This document shows, piece after piece, positions 25,501 through 37,385 of a DNA stretch of 64,000 nt; the stretch's first letter is position 1; the number at the start of each line of letters is the position of its first letter. The stretch is from Solea solea (lineage: Eukaryota > Chordata > Actinopteri > Pleuronectiformes > Soleidae). A program made the translations under genes and the position numbers. Below the pieces are notes generated by a model, which saw only the letters and a program-made list of their open reading frames with translations, made no database searches and was not told the origin of the DNA. The DNA is taken from contig NC_081142.1 of assembly GCF_958295425.1 (NCBI RefSeq), positions 27,174,822-27,238,821 on the forward strand, in the 5' to 3' direction.

Positions 25501-27529
25501 AGATAAACTCAAGTCAAGTAAATTTTATTAAAAGGCACTTATGGCTGCAAATATGGTTTTCTTTTCTACTGTGGATATACACAAAGTACTTTTCTAACCA
25601 TGCAACCTCATGACCATATCAATTTCTCCACCTGCAAGCTACAGCCACATATTTTAAAAAGGCGTCCCTGCACTATATGGGTGATAGCTTGTAACTACTA
25701 CATTTGGAAGTCAAATTAGATACTTCATGAGGTCACTATTCAGTAAAGAAAAAAACAACTCCCACATGCTATATTTTAATGCCAAATCCACATGGTGTAG
25801 CCTCAAGCTATGTGAAACTGCTACACTGCTGATGTGCGATAGCGTAGCGTTGTTACATTTAGAGTGGGCAGCAGAACAAATGGAATCTAGCTGCCCAAAA
25901 CTACATTTGATAGACACTTCGCCTTGGTCTACTAACAGCAGTTCCTCGTGCACTGGCACATCCAACCTTTATCTTTTCAGTTTGTCTATCTGTGGGAAGA
26001 GTACAGAGCTCCAAGATCAGAGGCAGCTTGAAAAGATGACCTGACAATCTTGCACAAAGTCGTAAGGTGTTCCCGGGCTCCTCTGACCTCGATCAGTGAC
26101 ACAACTCCAAAAATTTACCTCCAGAAAAAAGTGGAGACAGCAGATGCTCAGAAAATCAATATCTTGACTTATCAAAGTGGATAAACACCAAGAGTTTCAC
26201 AAGTCAAAATCATTCTTCCCAAATGTTTCTATTATGAGGTCAACAGGATAACATTGTTGGATATTCCGTTACCCTTTCAATTACAAAGCACATTTTCAAA
26301 CAATGCATTTAGAAAATCACAATGGCTGTCATTTGCATTCTGTTTTTTTATTGTTCTGTTTCCTATGTCTACTAAACACATACAATTCATGTTGGAAGTT
26401 GTACAGCGATTGCAATAGCCCTTCATTTCATTAACTTAAAGTAGTAAATAGGTGGTAATTCTCTATCACAGTAATTGAATATGCTGTATATATAAATAAC
26501 CTTTTAAAGATATTGCAAATCAGTTCATGAAAATGTCTGTCAGAAAAAAATGCAATTTCATATTTTTCCACAAATCACTCAAGTTCACCTCAGAAACAGC
26601 TAGTGAAATGCACATCTACAAAATAAATGAAAGCGGCTGCATTATTCTCATGCTCATAGCAGTTGAACAGCGGTGGAAACATGAGATGATGAGACATCTC
26701 CGGCTAATCAAAAATCCTCAGTGCAAACAAGCTGATGTCGGTGGTACAAGAAGGCAAGTGAAGTAGGAGACAGCAGATAATATATTAAAACCGTTACATT
26801 CTATTTTGCAACAGCATGAGGAAACATGAAATGGATTACTCAATCCCCTCTCTGAACCGTGCGTAAGCACAGGAGGACTAAATGTACTTAGTGACTTTCC
26901 AGCTCTTCCCTATAGAGTTGGCTTGGGGCTTGTTTGGGGATCCCAACCACCAGGTTCCAAACAACTGAGTAGAGCGAAAGCGTACACAAAGGAACTGTGT
27001 GTTTCTTGCTGTATAATCATGGACAACCCAACCCACACATAAGCAGCCGACGCTGTATAACGATGAACACACATATAGCGCTCTCCACTGTGTTGAGCCA
27101 GAATTACAAAAGAGGATATGTTACTCTATTTAGATAAGTGTTTCTTGCTATCAACAGTGTTGTAAGCTGCACAAGTATTCATGAGAACACATTTGAATAA
27201 TTCAGAGTGTTCTTGCCAACTGCTAAGGGAGGCCAAGTGACAGTCTGTGCATTATCCTTTGATCAAGGGCTTCCAAAAGAGCGCAGGCATCATCGGCCAC
27301 ACCGGAGAAGAAGCATATTTAGGCCAACACAGATGCACAAATCCAAGATGACAGAGCAACGGCGCAGCATCCTTTTTTACCAGCTGAAGAATAGGAACAA
27401 AGTGGTTTAGCACTGCGATAAGCAGAAAGAATCATCAAATAAAAATGTCCCAGCTGGCTTTAGATTTATTGGCCGGAGTACACGACCGTATATTCCTCAT
27501 GGTTATTGTCTGTTTAGGGAATGAATTAA
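25501..27529. other. Non-coding stretch, no gene found
   Basis: No supported gene. The open frames are short and without domains. Confidence 0.5.
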
Positions 27530-28140
27530 AATCTCTTTTACACAAAGCATTCTGCCACAGGTCCAGCTGAGGGGGATTTCTGTACATAAGATCCATTTAC
27601 TTAACAAAGGATTATGGGCCAAATGATTAATAACCCTGTTGTGTTCACAGTACAGTTGGAAAGCATTATATTTGCAGAGCTGCGAGGGAAGCAGCAGTCT
27701 GATTAAAAAGCTCAAAACAACACAAGTACGTATTCTAACTGCACAAGCTTAAACAGAACCGTTAAACGAGGCGTGATATCCAGGAAGCGGGAGGTATTTA
27801 GACAAACGGAAGAAAGGAAACTGTAGCACTGAAGAATTGCCGCTCAAATTCCAGACCCAACACCTTTGGACAGCAAATCCCCGGACGAAGCCTGCTACAA
27901 ACTAAATCATTTCAATAAACTCTGTCACGGAATCAAGTGCTGCACACCCAGGCATAAGCTATGACACAAAAAGAGTCACCCGCTGCTCTGAAATGCTTTG
28001 TCACTGAAATCGAATGTGATGCAGAATGATTTTCCATGCATTTGCCTCTCAATTATGGATAGTGACTGTAATTAGTTCAGATGGCTCCCAAACACTGAAC
28101 TTCTGTTCGGTCCCATTACAGTTTGGGAAAATGAAAAATG
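27530..28140. promoter_or_regulatory. Candidate conserved non-coding block
   Basis: Balanced, repeat-free sequence includes GGGCCAAATGATTAATAACC, GCATTTGCCTCTCAATTATG and GACTGTAATTAGTTCAG. Motif content suggests an enhancer. Conservation is untested. Confidence 0.3.
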
Positions 28141-28156
28141 CATAAGGTGTGTATGT

Positions 28157-28180
28157 ACACACACACACACACACACACAC
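28157..28180 (+). repeat. (CA)n microsatellite
   Basis: Twelve AC units followed by GCACG. Confidence 0.95.
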
Positions 28181-28218
28181 GCACGTCTCAAAGCACTCTG
28201 CCAATGGTTAAAACAATT

Positions 28219-29450
28219 CTGCCGTAAAAATCCCACAGAGACTCTTCAAGAGTTTCTTTTACTTGAGTTTTCCAGAATGATTCACTGGTAATTTGCGAAC
28301 ATTTCGATTTAGAGTTGGAGTAAATATTCTCCAGTGGTTGTAGATAAATGTTTTTGTAGCATCAGAAAGTTTAGCTTAGCTATTAGTGTAGCTTACCATA
28401 TGAATTAGGATCACTTCACATTCTATTTTGTCCTGAAAGATTTGTGTCACGATGCAAACCTTTACGATGATCAATGAGCTCAGTCATCATTAGCAAAGGC
28501 TACCAGCTAGCCTACATATAGCTATATTCCTATAGTTTTGTCAAAGTACTGTACATTTGTAATGAAGATGAATTAAGATGTCACTTCACATTGTATATTT
28601 CTAACAAAGCAAGTAATTAAGACATTAAAGAGGTACCATAATTAGTAAAGACTACCAGCTAGCCTACATGAAGCTCATAGTTGTCATCCAAATTACTTTA
28701 AAACACTTAAAATGAAGATGACATTTCACAGAGCCATTTCAAGAGTTTCTTTTCCTTCAGTTTTTCAGAGTAACTGGTGGGTAATCTGGAACCAGTTACA
28801 TCAAATGTGGGAGAAAATATTCTCCAGTGATTGTAATCAAATGTTTTTGTATCAATGCAGTCTAGCTTAACTCAGCTACCCTGCTGTGAAAACCAGCATC
28901 GGCCAGCATGACGCTGAACCAGCATACCAAAACACAATGCATGCTGGTCTATGCTTGTCAGCATCATGCTGGTCGATGCTAGTTTTTCTTGCAGCTCATA
29001 AATAGTTGTAGTCTATCCAAAAAAAATGAATTATGATATTGGATATTACTGTAAAATATAGATGGTGTGTATATGAATGTATAGACTTTTCAAGACTTTT
29101 CAAGTTCTCAAAAAGTTTCTGTTCCTTCAGTTTTCCAGAAAGATTCACTTTTAATTCGCAAACAGAGGTTGGAGTAAATATTCTCCAGTGGTTCAAGACA
29201 AAATAATGTATTTGTAGCATCACAAAGTCTAGCTTAGCTATTAGCGTAGCTGCTATTAGCATATGAATTAGATGTGTCACTGTGCAAACAAAGGCATGGG
29301 GTCAGTCATAATTAGCATTGGCTGCCAACTAGCCTACATACAGTATAGCTATCATCTGTTATAGGATGTTAGTGTCAAATATTAGCATGCGTCATATAAA
29401 TGTTACCGTTTTCTGCCATGAAATCCTACAGAGCCTCATGAAGAGTTGCC
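28219..29450 (+). repeat. Decayed tandem duplication, four to five partial copies
   Basis: Shared phrases recur in order. TCAAGAGTTTCTTTT occurs near 28248 and 28740, with a diverged version near 29102. TATTCTCCAGTG occurs near 28326, 28818 and 29178. TTAGCTTAGCTATTAG occurs near 28371 and 29231. CCAGCTAGCCTACAT occurs near 28503 and 28667, with CCAACTAGCCTACAT near 29326. The opening phrase TTCTGCC plus ACAGAGACTCTTCAAGAG near 28219 reappears diverged near 29412. Copies differ in which half they keep, consistent with repeated unequal exchange. One copy is interrupted by a MITE at 28881-28994. The original sequence has no recognised function. Confidence 0.7.
28881..28994. mobile_element. Palindromic foldback MITE, CCAGCAT family
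   Basis: The left arm, from CTGCTGTGAAAACCAGCATC through GGCCAGCATGACGCTGA, pairs with the right arm, ending GTCAGCATCATGCTGGTCGA and then TGCTAGTTTTTCTTGCAG. The whole element of about 114 bp is nearly one hairpin. Elements built from CCAGCATNNNCCAGCAT arms are frequent in teleosts. No clear target-site duplication is visible. It sits inside one unit of the tandem repeat and so is younger than that copy. Confidence 0.75.
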
Positions 29451-32280
29451 CTTGCATCTGTAATTATCTAGTGAAACACCATTGGGATGATTTGTTTCCT
29501 TATCTGAGGATTTGTTAATGTACCACTTTTGAATTCAATGAATTCGGGACATCCTATATGAAATTTCAGTTGAATGGGTCAACGTCAAAGCACCTCACTT
29601 GCTTCTCAACGTCAATGATCTGGAGTAGAAGAATCTGTCCACGTGTAACATGCCTGTAAGTGCTGTTTTTTGTCAAAAAGCAGCTCCAAGTCATGTGTCC
29701 TGAATTAAAAATGCAGCAGACCTTGTTTCCTCTCAATTCCGCCTGTTACATTTCCTGTAAATGAGTTCTCTCAGGTTAAGTATGCAGATGCATATTGACT
29801 GTTACAGGAATCTGGTGCTCAGCTTAGTATAATCTAATCCATGGCTTTTTCCAGACAACTCTGCTGTCACACTGATCAGTGTTACAAGCAAAACTCGTTG
29901 GAAGCATTTGTAATGTGTCTGTCTTTTCCATGCACGAGTGTAACACAACAGATTATTCCTGTGGAGTTTGTTTTTGTAGCATAGCAGCCAAGGATGTCCA
30001 CTCAGAAAGACATTTACATCACTTGCACCCTAATGCTGAAGGTCTACAGTTAGTTGAGGGGGGGTGGTGGGGGTGCTTTGGCAAGAACACAGTCATTACT
30101 GTGTCACTGGAAACCTGTGATTATGAGATAATAGTGGACTTTTACAAGGAGGAAATTAAAAAATGAAAGATATTGCTGAGATTTATTTATTTATGGCATA
30201 ATACTTCACTGTAAGAGGAGATAATATACAGTTTAAGTCAGTTGGTTATTCTTAGACATGGAAAAGAGGGTCACATTTCACCCCTGCTCTTGAAGTGTCC
30301 TTGAACATATCACTGAACCCATAACTGCGCCCCCATCCTTTGGTGTCACTGTGTAAATGTGTTTGTATGTTTGTTAATGAGTGCAGGAGACATATGTTGG
30401 ACAATGCTTCAACTGGTACATACGCTGGTGTAGTGTTGGATATTTTGTAGTTTGAGTGTTTAAAAATTCCTGGAACCCAATGAAGTTAAGTTAATATATT
30501 GTAAACTGCAGTTGCCTGCAGGTAAACTGTTGGTGTTGGGAGATATAAGAGGCATCAGCTTTACGGCCATTTAATAATATATATATATATGTATTGTTCT
30601 ATAGCACGAGGAGTGCACTGGATGTGGCCCACCAGTGGCTGGGTAAACCAACATAAAACCAAATCTGCTAGATGTCTATCAGTTCCTGCTCCCTTCTTGC
30701 ATCTCATGTTGCCTTAAAGGCTTGACCTGAATATAAGCACCGTGAGCCCCAAAATATTAGCTGTTGCCACCAGAGGCTAAACAGTTGTCAGATTGCAGCT
30801 GATAGGATCTGAGATTGATGACTGGACGACTCAGTATGACGACATTGGTGATTCTGACATTGTGTCCTTGTTATTATCAACAGAGCTTCAGTGAAACGTG
30901 TCCATTGGTTGCCTCCCCTGCACCACTGCTGCCATCCACTAGAAAGAGCAGTGGTAAACTGTGTTATCTCATCTGGGCCTTCTGTGCCATGTATGCAGTG
31001 AACAGAGACTTGGTGGGGAGGCTCTGTAAACACAGCGTTACGGGGAGCACACGTCTACCTTCTGAAACATCAGTCTCACACTGAGGCTGTCAAAAGAAGC
31101 GAGGTAGCGACTCGCAGCACAGCGCACACACAACAGAAACGGACCTGTGGCATCGCTTTCAAACACAATCAGGAGCTCTGCAAAGCAAAGGGTCAAATGA
31201 AAAGGCTGAATGCATTTTAGCAGGAAATGAAAGTTTGTCGAAAGGATAAATAAATAAATACGTGACCCACGTTTACAAGAAGGAGCACAGAAACCTCGCA
31301 AAACCACGAGCGGCGGATCTGAAGAGGATGTTGGAGATATGTAATGACTGATATCTGAATGAAAAATAGTCACTTTGTTAACACTGACATGAGAGGAAAC
31401 ATGCAAAGTGCTTTCCCTTGTGCTGCTGAGAGCAGTATAATCGCTCATAAACCTGAGATTTTACCAAAACTAGCAAGTTCCCTGTCATAACTTCAACGCC
31501 ACCCACGCGAAAACCAAAAAAAGCAGACAGAAAGAGGAGCAAAAAGTGAGCCATTTATGGGATGTCTTATACACTGAGCACACACACTCTGCCGTCAGTC
31601 TCAATGCTGTGTTCTTTGAGATGCTATAAAAGCGCTGGGTAATAATTGCCGGAGACTCTACCACTTCCTGTTGTTCTCACACTGAATCTCTTAGTGTCAC
31701 CCATCATTCTGTGCCTTTAATTGAAACCATTTCCTCTGCTGTGACTCGACGCCTTGTCGCAGTCTCCAATGAGCTTGGCAGAGGTGCTCTGAGGCGTCGC
31801 AGCACTTAAAGGGTCAGACCTCTGGGGTGATTCGCAGTCGCAGAAGACGCCATTTATGCAACTCCTCTAAAGTGGTGACTTCACTGCCTGTGTGATTGGC
31901 TTTAGTCCAGGCTTCCTGTGACTGGGCCAGTCAGGGAGCAAACGCAGTGCAGCCGCTGTGATGTCCTCGTTTAAAAAAAGTTCTCACTCCAAGTTGTGCG
32001 CCGTTACAATCCCTCGCCACTTAGGGAGAAAACAGCCGCTTGAGAGCGCTTTGATATGGAGAAATATGAAGGCATGATATTTATCCTCTCTCGCCTTCAT
32101 GGGGAACGCTGGGATGAAAGCAGCAGTGGGAGTGGGCTGAAGGCAGAAGGATTAACAATGACATAACATGAAGAGGGGTCTGTCAGTGTAGTGACACCTC
32201 GTTTCGCCTGCCATTGTGTGATTACCCCAGCAGCAGCCCACCAATGACAGGGATGATCACAGGAAGGCGGGAAGAACACA
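29451..32280. other. Non-coding stretch, no gene found
   Basis: Open frames up to about 136 codons occur (for example minus strand 31038-31448) but show no domain, and their composition is unremarkable. A G-rich patch lies at about 30058-30075 and a short TA run at about 30580-30591. Confidence 0.5.
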
Positions 32281-35200
32281 ACTGTCAGGCTTAGGCTGCT
32301 GTAAAGCCAATTCTCACCATTTTTGCTCCCTCAAAACCAGATTTTAGACAAGAAGGAACAGGAGAGCAGTGGAGAGTGAGGGAGAAAGGGTGGAGGAGAT
32401 AGAGAAAGAGTGAGAGAAAAGGACACACGGACAGCTTACAGGGGATACAAACCAAAAGATTATGGTAATCTTCCCTCCTTTGTCCCCTGTGAAATGTTTT
32501 CGTACTACGCCTTTTATCTGTGTAAGAAGGGATGTGAACCTCTTCAGTTAGTGACAGTGGGCACTTTCTGTGTGGTTTCTGGGTAATTAGCACCAGTAGC
32601 AAGCCTTTTCTTTTTCTCTGCTCAAGCTTATGGTCTTCTTAGGGACGGGAACAGGGGATTTTCCCCCTGCAACCCTGTGTCTGCTCTTTAAGGATTCCCA
32701 GCCCAGGCCGAGCCACAACAACCATCTGTTAGCGCTGGAAGGATCAAAACCTTCAGGGACTGTGAGCACCACTGACAATCAAATGGACAGCTTAGGTTCA
32801 GACAGGTGACCGAATTAATTACTCCATTCAGAGGCGTTTTCAATGGACTGCTCAATGGACTGCTCATATGCTCCATACTGTGAAAAACAATTGGTGTATA
32901 ATTCTTTTAATTTACGGGGGAAAAAAACATGAAAATCTCATTTTCCGATTCATAGTTGTGTGTGAAACAATACTAATATGGTCCACAGTTACGTAAACAG
33001 TCCCTATTCAGACATCTATGTGTGTAACACAACAACTTAGTGTTTATCCAGGAGAGATATACAATTGAATAAGAAGAATCAGGTATGAACGTGCGGAACG
33101 GCAGATTGACCGTCATTTTAGGATGAATGGAACCATAGGCATGTACGCGCAGAAGGTCGCTTATGCAGTGAGTGACAGCTGCATGTCTGCTGTGGAGCTG
33201 CTGCTTAGATTTGCATATGGTATGTCATCATTTTTTAATAGTTTTAAGTGCTCTAAATGCCACGACTCTTCAGTGTGAATCTTTATTGTGCAAATTTTCC
33301 ACTAAAAAGCTTTCTTGAAAAAATATGGATGGCTTTGGAAACCGTTATGGGACTTGATCCGTTTGTCACAGTTCAAAAGTGGAACGTGGAAAGTGTTCAC
33401 CAAAAAAAGAAGAAAAAAAGACTTCTGTATTGAAGTCTCAAGATATGCTATATGACTGGTGCCATGCAGGTTTTTGAAACCAGAAGATCACTTGCAACCA
33501 CGGGTCATTGATGATACTAGCTGTCAATCTTACATTTCGTTATATGCCGTACTATTGTCTGTTTACCTGTAAAAAGGAACATGATTTACAATATACCACT
33601 GAAAAATACCTGGGGCTAGCAAAAGTAGTCCCAGATCAGGTGTTCAGGTGCATCTGAAAGTGGCCAGTATTTATGGCTCTAACCAAATTAAAAGACGTTG
33701 TGCAGCGCAGGCATGCCACACCCAGGCCTAATGTATGGAGATGCCTTAAAAGGCCCAAAACTTTCCAATGTGTTTTCTGTGACTTCTCAATTTCCCTTGG
33801 TGGTCATTTCACAGAAGGTGGGGTGAGTGTGGGTGGGTGGGGTCAGGGGACTGACAACTAATCTTTTTTCCCATGCAGAGTGACAGAAGCCAGAGGATAA
33901 ATTGGCTGCTGGCACCACAAACACGCCTTTTCAATGCGGGATAGTGCCAATATGAGATCTAAAAGAACACCCAAAGCTTACACTCATCATATCAACTGGG
34001 GCCTTTCAACAGTTGGGTCAAAGGTGGCCCTCAGATAAAGTGCCATACAAGAGATCAGTGGGGGCCAGGGCCGTCCACACCTAATAAATGCACATGCAGT
34101 GTTAAAAGTGATACATGTCTTCATCAGAAGTGCTGGCAATCCTGTGTGAATTTGTCTGCTTTCTCTTTGGCCTTTGATGTTTTCTCTCTTTTTTTTTCAA
34201 CAACACCTCTTCTCTCCACTCCAGTGGATGAAGTCTCTTTTTGTTGTGGTTCAAGCTGCATCTTATTGTCTCTGTCACGGGTGCTTTGTCTTACCAAGGC
34301 CCACTGCACCCACAGAAAGGCAGGGGGGGCTTCATCAAAGCTGGGGCGAGATGGACTCAACAACAGTGGATTAAGGTCTTCTGCATGATAAAGTCCCTAC
34401 CTAGGGGTGGAATTAACTTAATATGTGAAAGAATGTTATTGAGAGGGAATAAAGTGCCAAAAAGCTCTGTCATTCTCTTCGTAATGTCCTAATCCAGTGC
34501 CTGACACAGAGACCTTGGGCTGGAGTTTGTTAATCACGGAGATGCCCATCTGTATTCCCTGTCCTTTAAGCTATTTAAACTTCGCCTAAACTCAATTATT
34601 GTCCCTGGGAGACCAAACTGGCATATTAAGTGACGTGAAAGGGTAGTCGACCAGGGAGAAAAAAGGAATCCCTGGCCTTAAAGCGAGTAGATGTCAACGC
34701 AGCCAAATTCAAAGTACAGCTAAACAGATTAGAGGTGGGATCTATAGACCTGAAAAACAACGTGACAATGAGTTAAAGAGAGGAGGAATCCCTCTTTCAA
34801 AGCATAATCTAAAGTGTTAAAGCAACTTAATCACGGAGGATCTCAGAGACTGTGCCCCGGCATATATTTCTCTGTTTACAGATTACACATAGATCACTGA
34901 AGACCTTCGACATCATCCTGACCATGTGGAGCATTTATTTTCACACTGTTACACCACAATCTCATACATCTTTGATGGAAAAACACATTTTAATAGCCTC
35001 ATTTTAAAAAGGCTATTGCATTAAAACCACTGTAATGTGCTGATATTTTAATATATTTAAAACTGTACTCATGATAATGAGGGAAAAACTGGCTTAATGC
35101 AGAATATAATCTTTTATAACGTGAAGAAAATGATCCATCCTTGAAGCTAAAGATGGGTCAATAAGAATTATCATACCAATCAGCAGTATCTTTTCTCAGA

Positions 35201-35925
35201 GAAGTCAATGGGGAATAAATTAACCAGCGATGGATTAAGGTTTTACATAATGTACTTGAGTAAAAAGTTGTAAAATCGTCAAAAAAAAAGAAGAAACTCA
35301 CTAAATTAGGAGGTAAAGTCTTGTATTTTGTTCAGCATTTTGATAAAAATAAAGCCCAGGAAACACAAGAGTGATGATATCACAATATAGTTATTATGGA
35401 AAAACAGATAATATTATAATATTACATCACTGTATCTTTCTAAATTAAGACAATGTATGATAGAATTTATATAACTAACTCATAAATTATGAGCCGGCAC
35501 AAACAACAGTACTGCTGTATCAATTATTAACCTAAATTTATATGCAAATGATTAAATAAATAAATCATATTTTGTATTTTAAATCCGCAAAGTAACTCAA
35601 ACCTTAGTATGTAATAAATGATAAGCGAACAAAAGCGATATTTCTCTGTAATTTAGTGGAACAGAAGTTGTATGAGGAACTACTTTTTTTTTAATTAACT
35701 CATTCATGATACATTAATCATACATGATTTGGATTTATTTATGATAACGATGAAAATAATGTAAGATTCATCTTTACAAGATTTATATTATTTAAGATTT
35801 GAGATTAAAAGTAGTTTTTGTCACACACCCACAGCAGTGACTGATAATCCCAGAAGAACCTTGGATTACATTAATATCAGTTGACCACATAACCATCTAC
35901 TTAAAATGATATTATTTTGACATAA
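32281..35925. other. Non-coding stretch with candidate conserved blocks
   Basis: No supported gene. The stretches at 34480-34640 (GTTTGTTAATCACGGAG, CTCAATTATTGTCCC) and 34790-34970 (CAACTTAATCACGGAGG, ACAGATTACACATAGATCAC) are complex and repeat-free. They share the short phrase TTAATCACGGAG, seen at about 34530 and 34828. From 35000 to 35925 the sequence is AT-rich and featureless. Confidence 0.45.
33820..33849 (+). other. G-quadruplex motif
   Basis: Five G runs (G4, G3, G3, G4, G4) are separated by 7, 1, 1 and 3 bases. This fits the standard G3+N1-7 rule for an intramolecular quadruplex. Confidence 0.75.
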
Positions 35926-36168
35926 TGGTGCCACATGTGGTGGTTTACATTGTTGCCTCACAGCAAGAAGGTCACCGGACCGAAGGCCTTTCTGTGTGGG
36001 GTGTGCATGTTCACCCTGCGTGTATGTGGGTTCTCTCACAATCCAAAAACATCCAGATGACTGTGTGAATGGTTGTTTGTCTCTGTGTGATTGTACCCTG
36101 CTTCGCCCTGTCAGCTGGGATTGACTGACCCTCATATCTGGAGGATAAAGTGGTAGAAAATGAATGAT
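35926..36168 (+). mobile_element. LINE/SINE tail copy (AATGAATG family) with internal deletion
   Basis: It starts with a GTGGTGGTTTACATTGTTGC and CTCACAGCAAGAAGGTC block and continues through GGCCTTTCTGTGTGGGGTG, GTTCTCTCACAATCCAAAAA and GTGTGAATGGTTGTTTGTCT. It closes with GTCAGCTGGGATTGACTGAC and GGAGGATAAAGTGGTAGAAA plus ATGAATGA. Relative to the usual order, the block reading GACTGGCGACCTGTCC is missing. It is the longest uninterrupted copy here from the 5' side. Confidence 0.75.
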
Positions 36169-37385
36169 CTAAATATATAAACAGGATTTAGTGAAGAAAA
36201 CTCAGAGTTCACAGTTGAGCTAGATTCAATTCTTTATTCAGTAAAGCATGTGAATGACGACTGCATGTGACTGTGTCTCTGTTCCATATGTGGCCTAAAT
36301 GTCCTTTCATCGCAGATGCATGGTCGGACAAAAGTGCAGTGGTTGAGGCAAATGGGTTCACGTTTGCGGCACACCATCATGCCACATTTGCTCGGACGCA
36401 CAGAGCATTCCGCGCCTTTAAAGTCAACCAAATACTTAAATGCTAAGTATTTGTGCACCAAGCTTGAGAAGTGCTGTCCAGCACAGCTAAACGGACTCCA
36501 GTCTGACAGAAGTCGTTGCACCCTCCAGTAAGCACGTGTGTGCATACTCTGTCATGCGGGGAAGTAAAAGACACAGGACTGTGCAGAGCTCTGCTGAGGC
36601 ACCACTGCTCCCCATGTGCCCTGGATAGTGTGATACCACTCATCAAACTGTAAACAGGCAGATTAACAAGGTTTGCCACACCATGATTCACACGTTTGCT
36701 GCGAGGACAAGAAATGTGACGCATCCATGCAACGCTGATGTGAATTTATCAGGGCCTGCACAAAGACTGAGAGGAGAAATTAGCTGACCATGGATGGATG
36801 GCAAGTATAATAAATGACTTCAAAATAACCCTGCTGTCAAAACAAGTCATCACATTCATTTTCTTACCTTCATAAACCTTGTTTAGGACTGTAGTTTGGC
36901 TGCAGGGGAGCGTTCCACATAAATGGGGACTGAGCTCGCCATCGCACCACTGTACACTGGGGGAACCCACTGCTGCTGACGTGCCGTATGGAGACATTAA
37001 CCTGACCGACCATCGTGCCAATGGAGAAAGCTCCTGAGTTAAACCTCATGCTTCTCCGTAGCGTCGGTGGGTGGGTCCTGTTTTGTTGCTCATAGGGTGC
37101 CTGGTCGTGGTTCTGGCCTGGACAGGGCACTGCCAGTTGGGAAGCTGGCGCCCTACATGGGTGATCGCTCCTGCTTGCCCCCTGGGCCCCCCCTCTGTGG
37201 TTACTACTGTAGTTGCTGTACTTATACAGTAGTTATTTAAATTACTGTCAGTACTGTTACTATCATTGTGTCTATAGGGTGTTCTCTCCCTCTTTCACCC
37301 TCCTTTCCCATTGCCTGTGTACTTCCCACCCCCCTGTCCAGTCTGGTTACCCCACAGCCAGGAAATAAATAAAACACATAGTTGA
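36169..37385. other. Moderately GC-rich stretch with minus-strand open frames
   Basis: On the minus strand three overlapping open frames lie at about 36234-36545, 36443-36724 and 36749-37130. The first ends in a cysteine-rich stretch (CSVRPSKCGMMVCRKREPIC, CTFVRPCICDE), and its stop codon lies within GAATAAAG, a possible polyadenylation signal. On the plus strand, AATAAATAAAACAC at about 37363-37376 follows a pyrimidine-rich stretch, which could also be a 3' end. I recognise no family. This could be an old retrocopy or transposon, or chance. Confidence 0.3.

Noticed and set aside
28219..29450. CRISPR-like array
   Set aside because: Repeat units are hundreds of bases long and diverged, with no regular spacers. 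The window is vertebrate.
31038..31448. 136-codon minus-strand frame
   Set aside because: No domain, no splice or start context. It is in range for chance in 64 kb of vertebrate DNA.
31621..31650. TATA-like GCTATAAAAGCGC as a core promoter
   Set aside because: No first exon, initiator or open frame follows that I can support. TATAAA words are expected by chance here.
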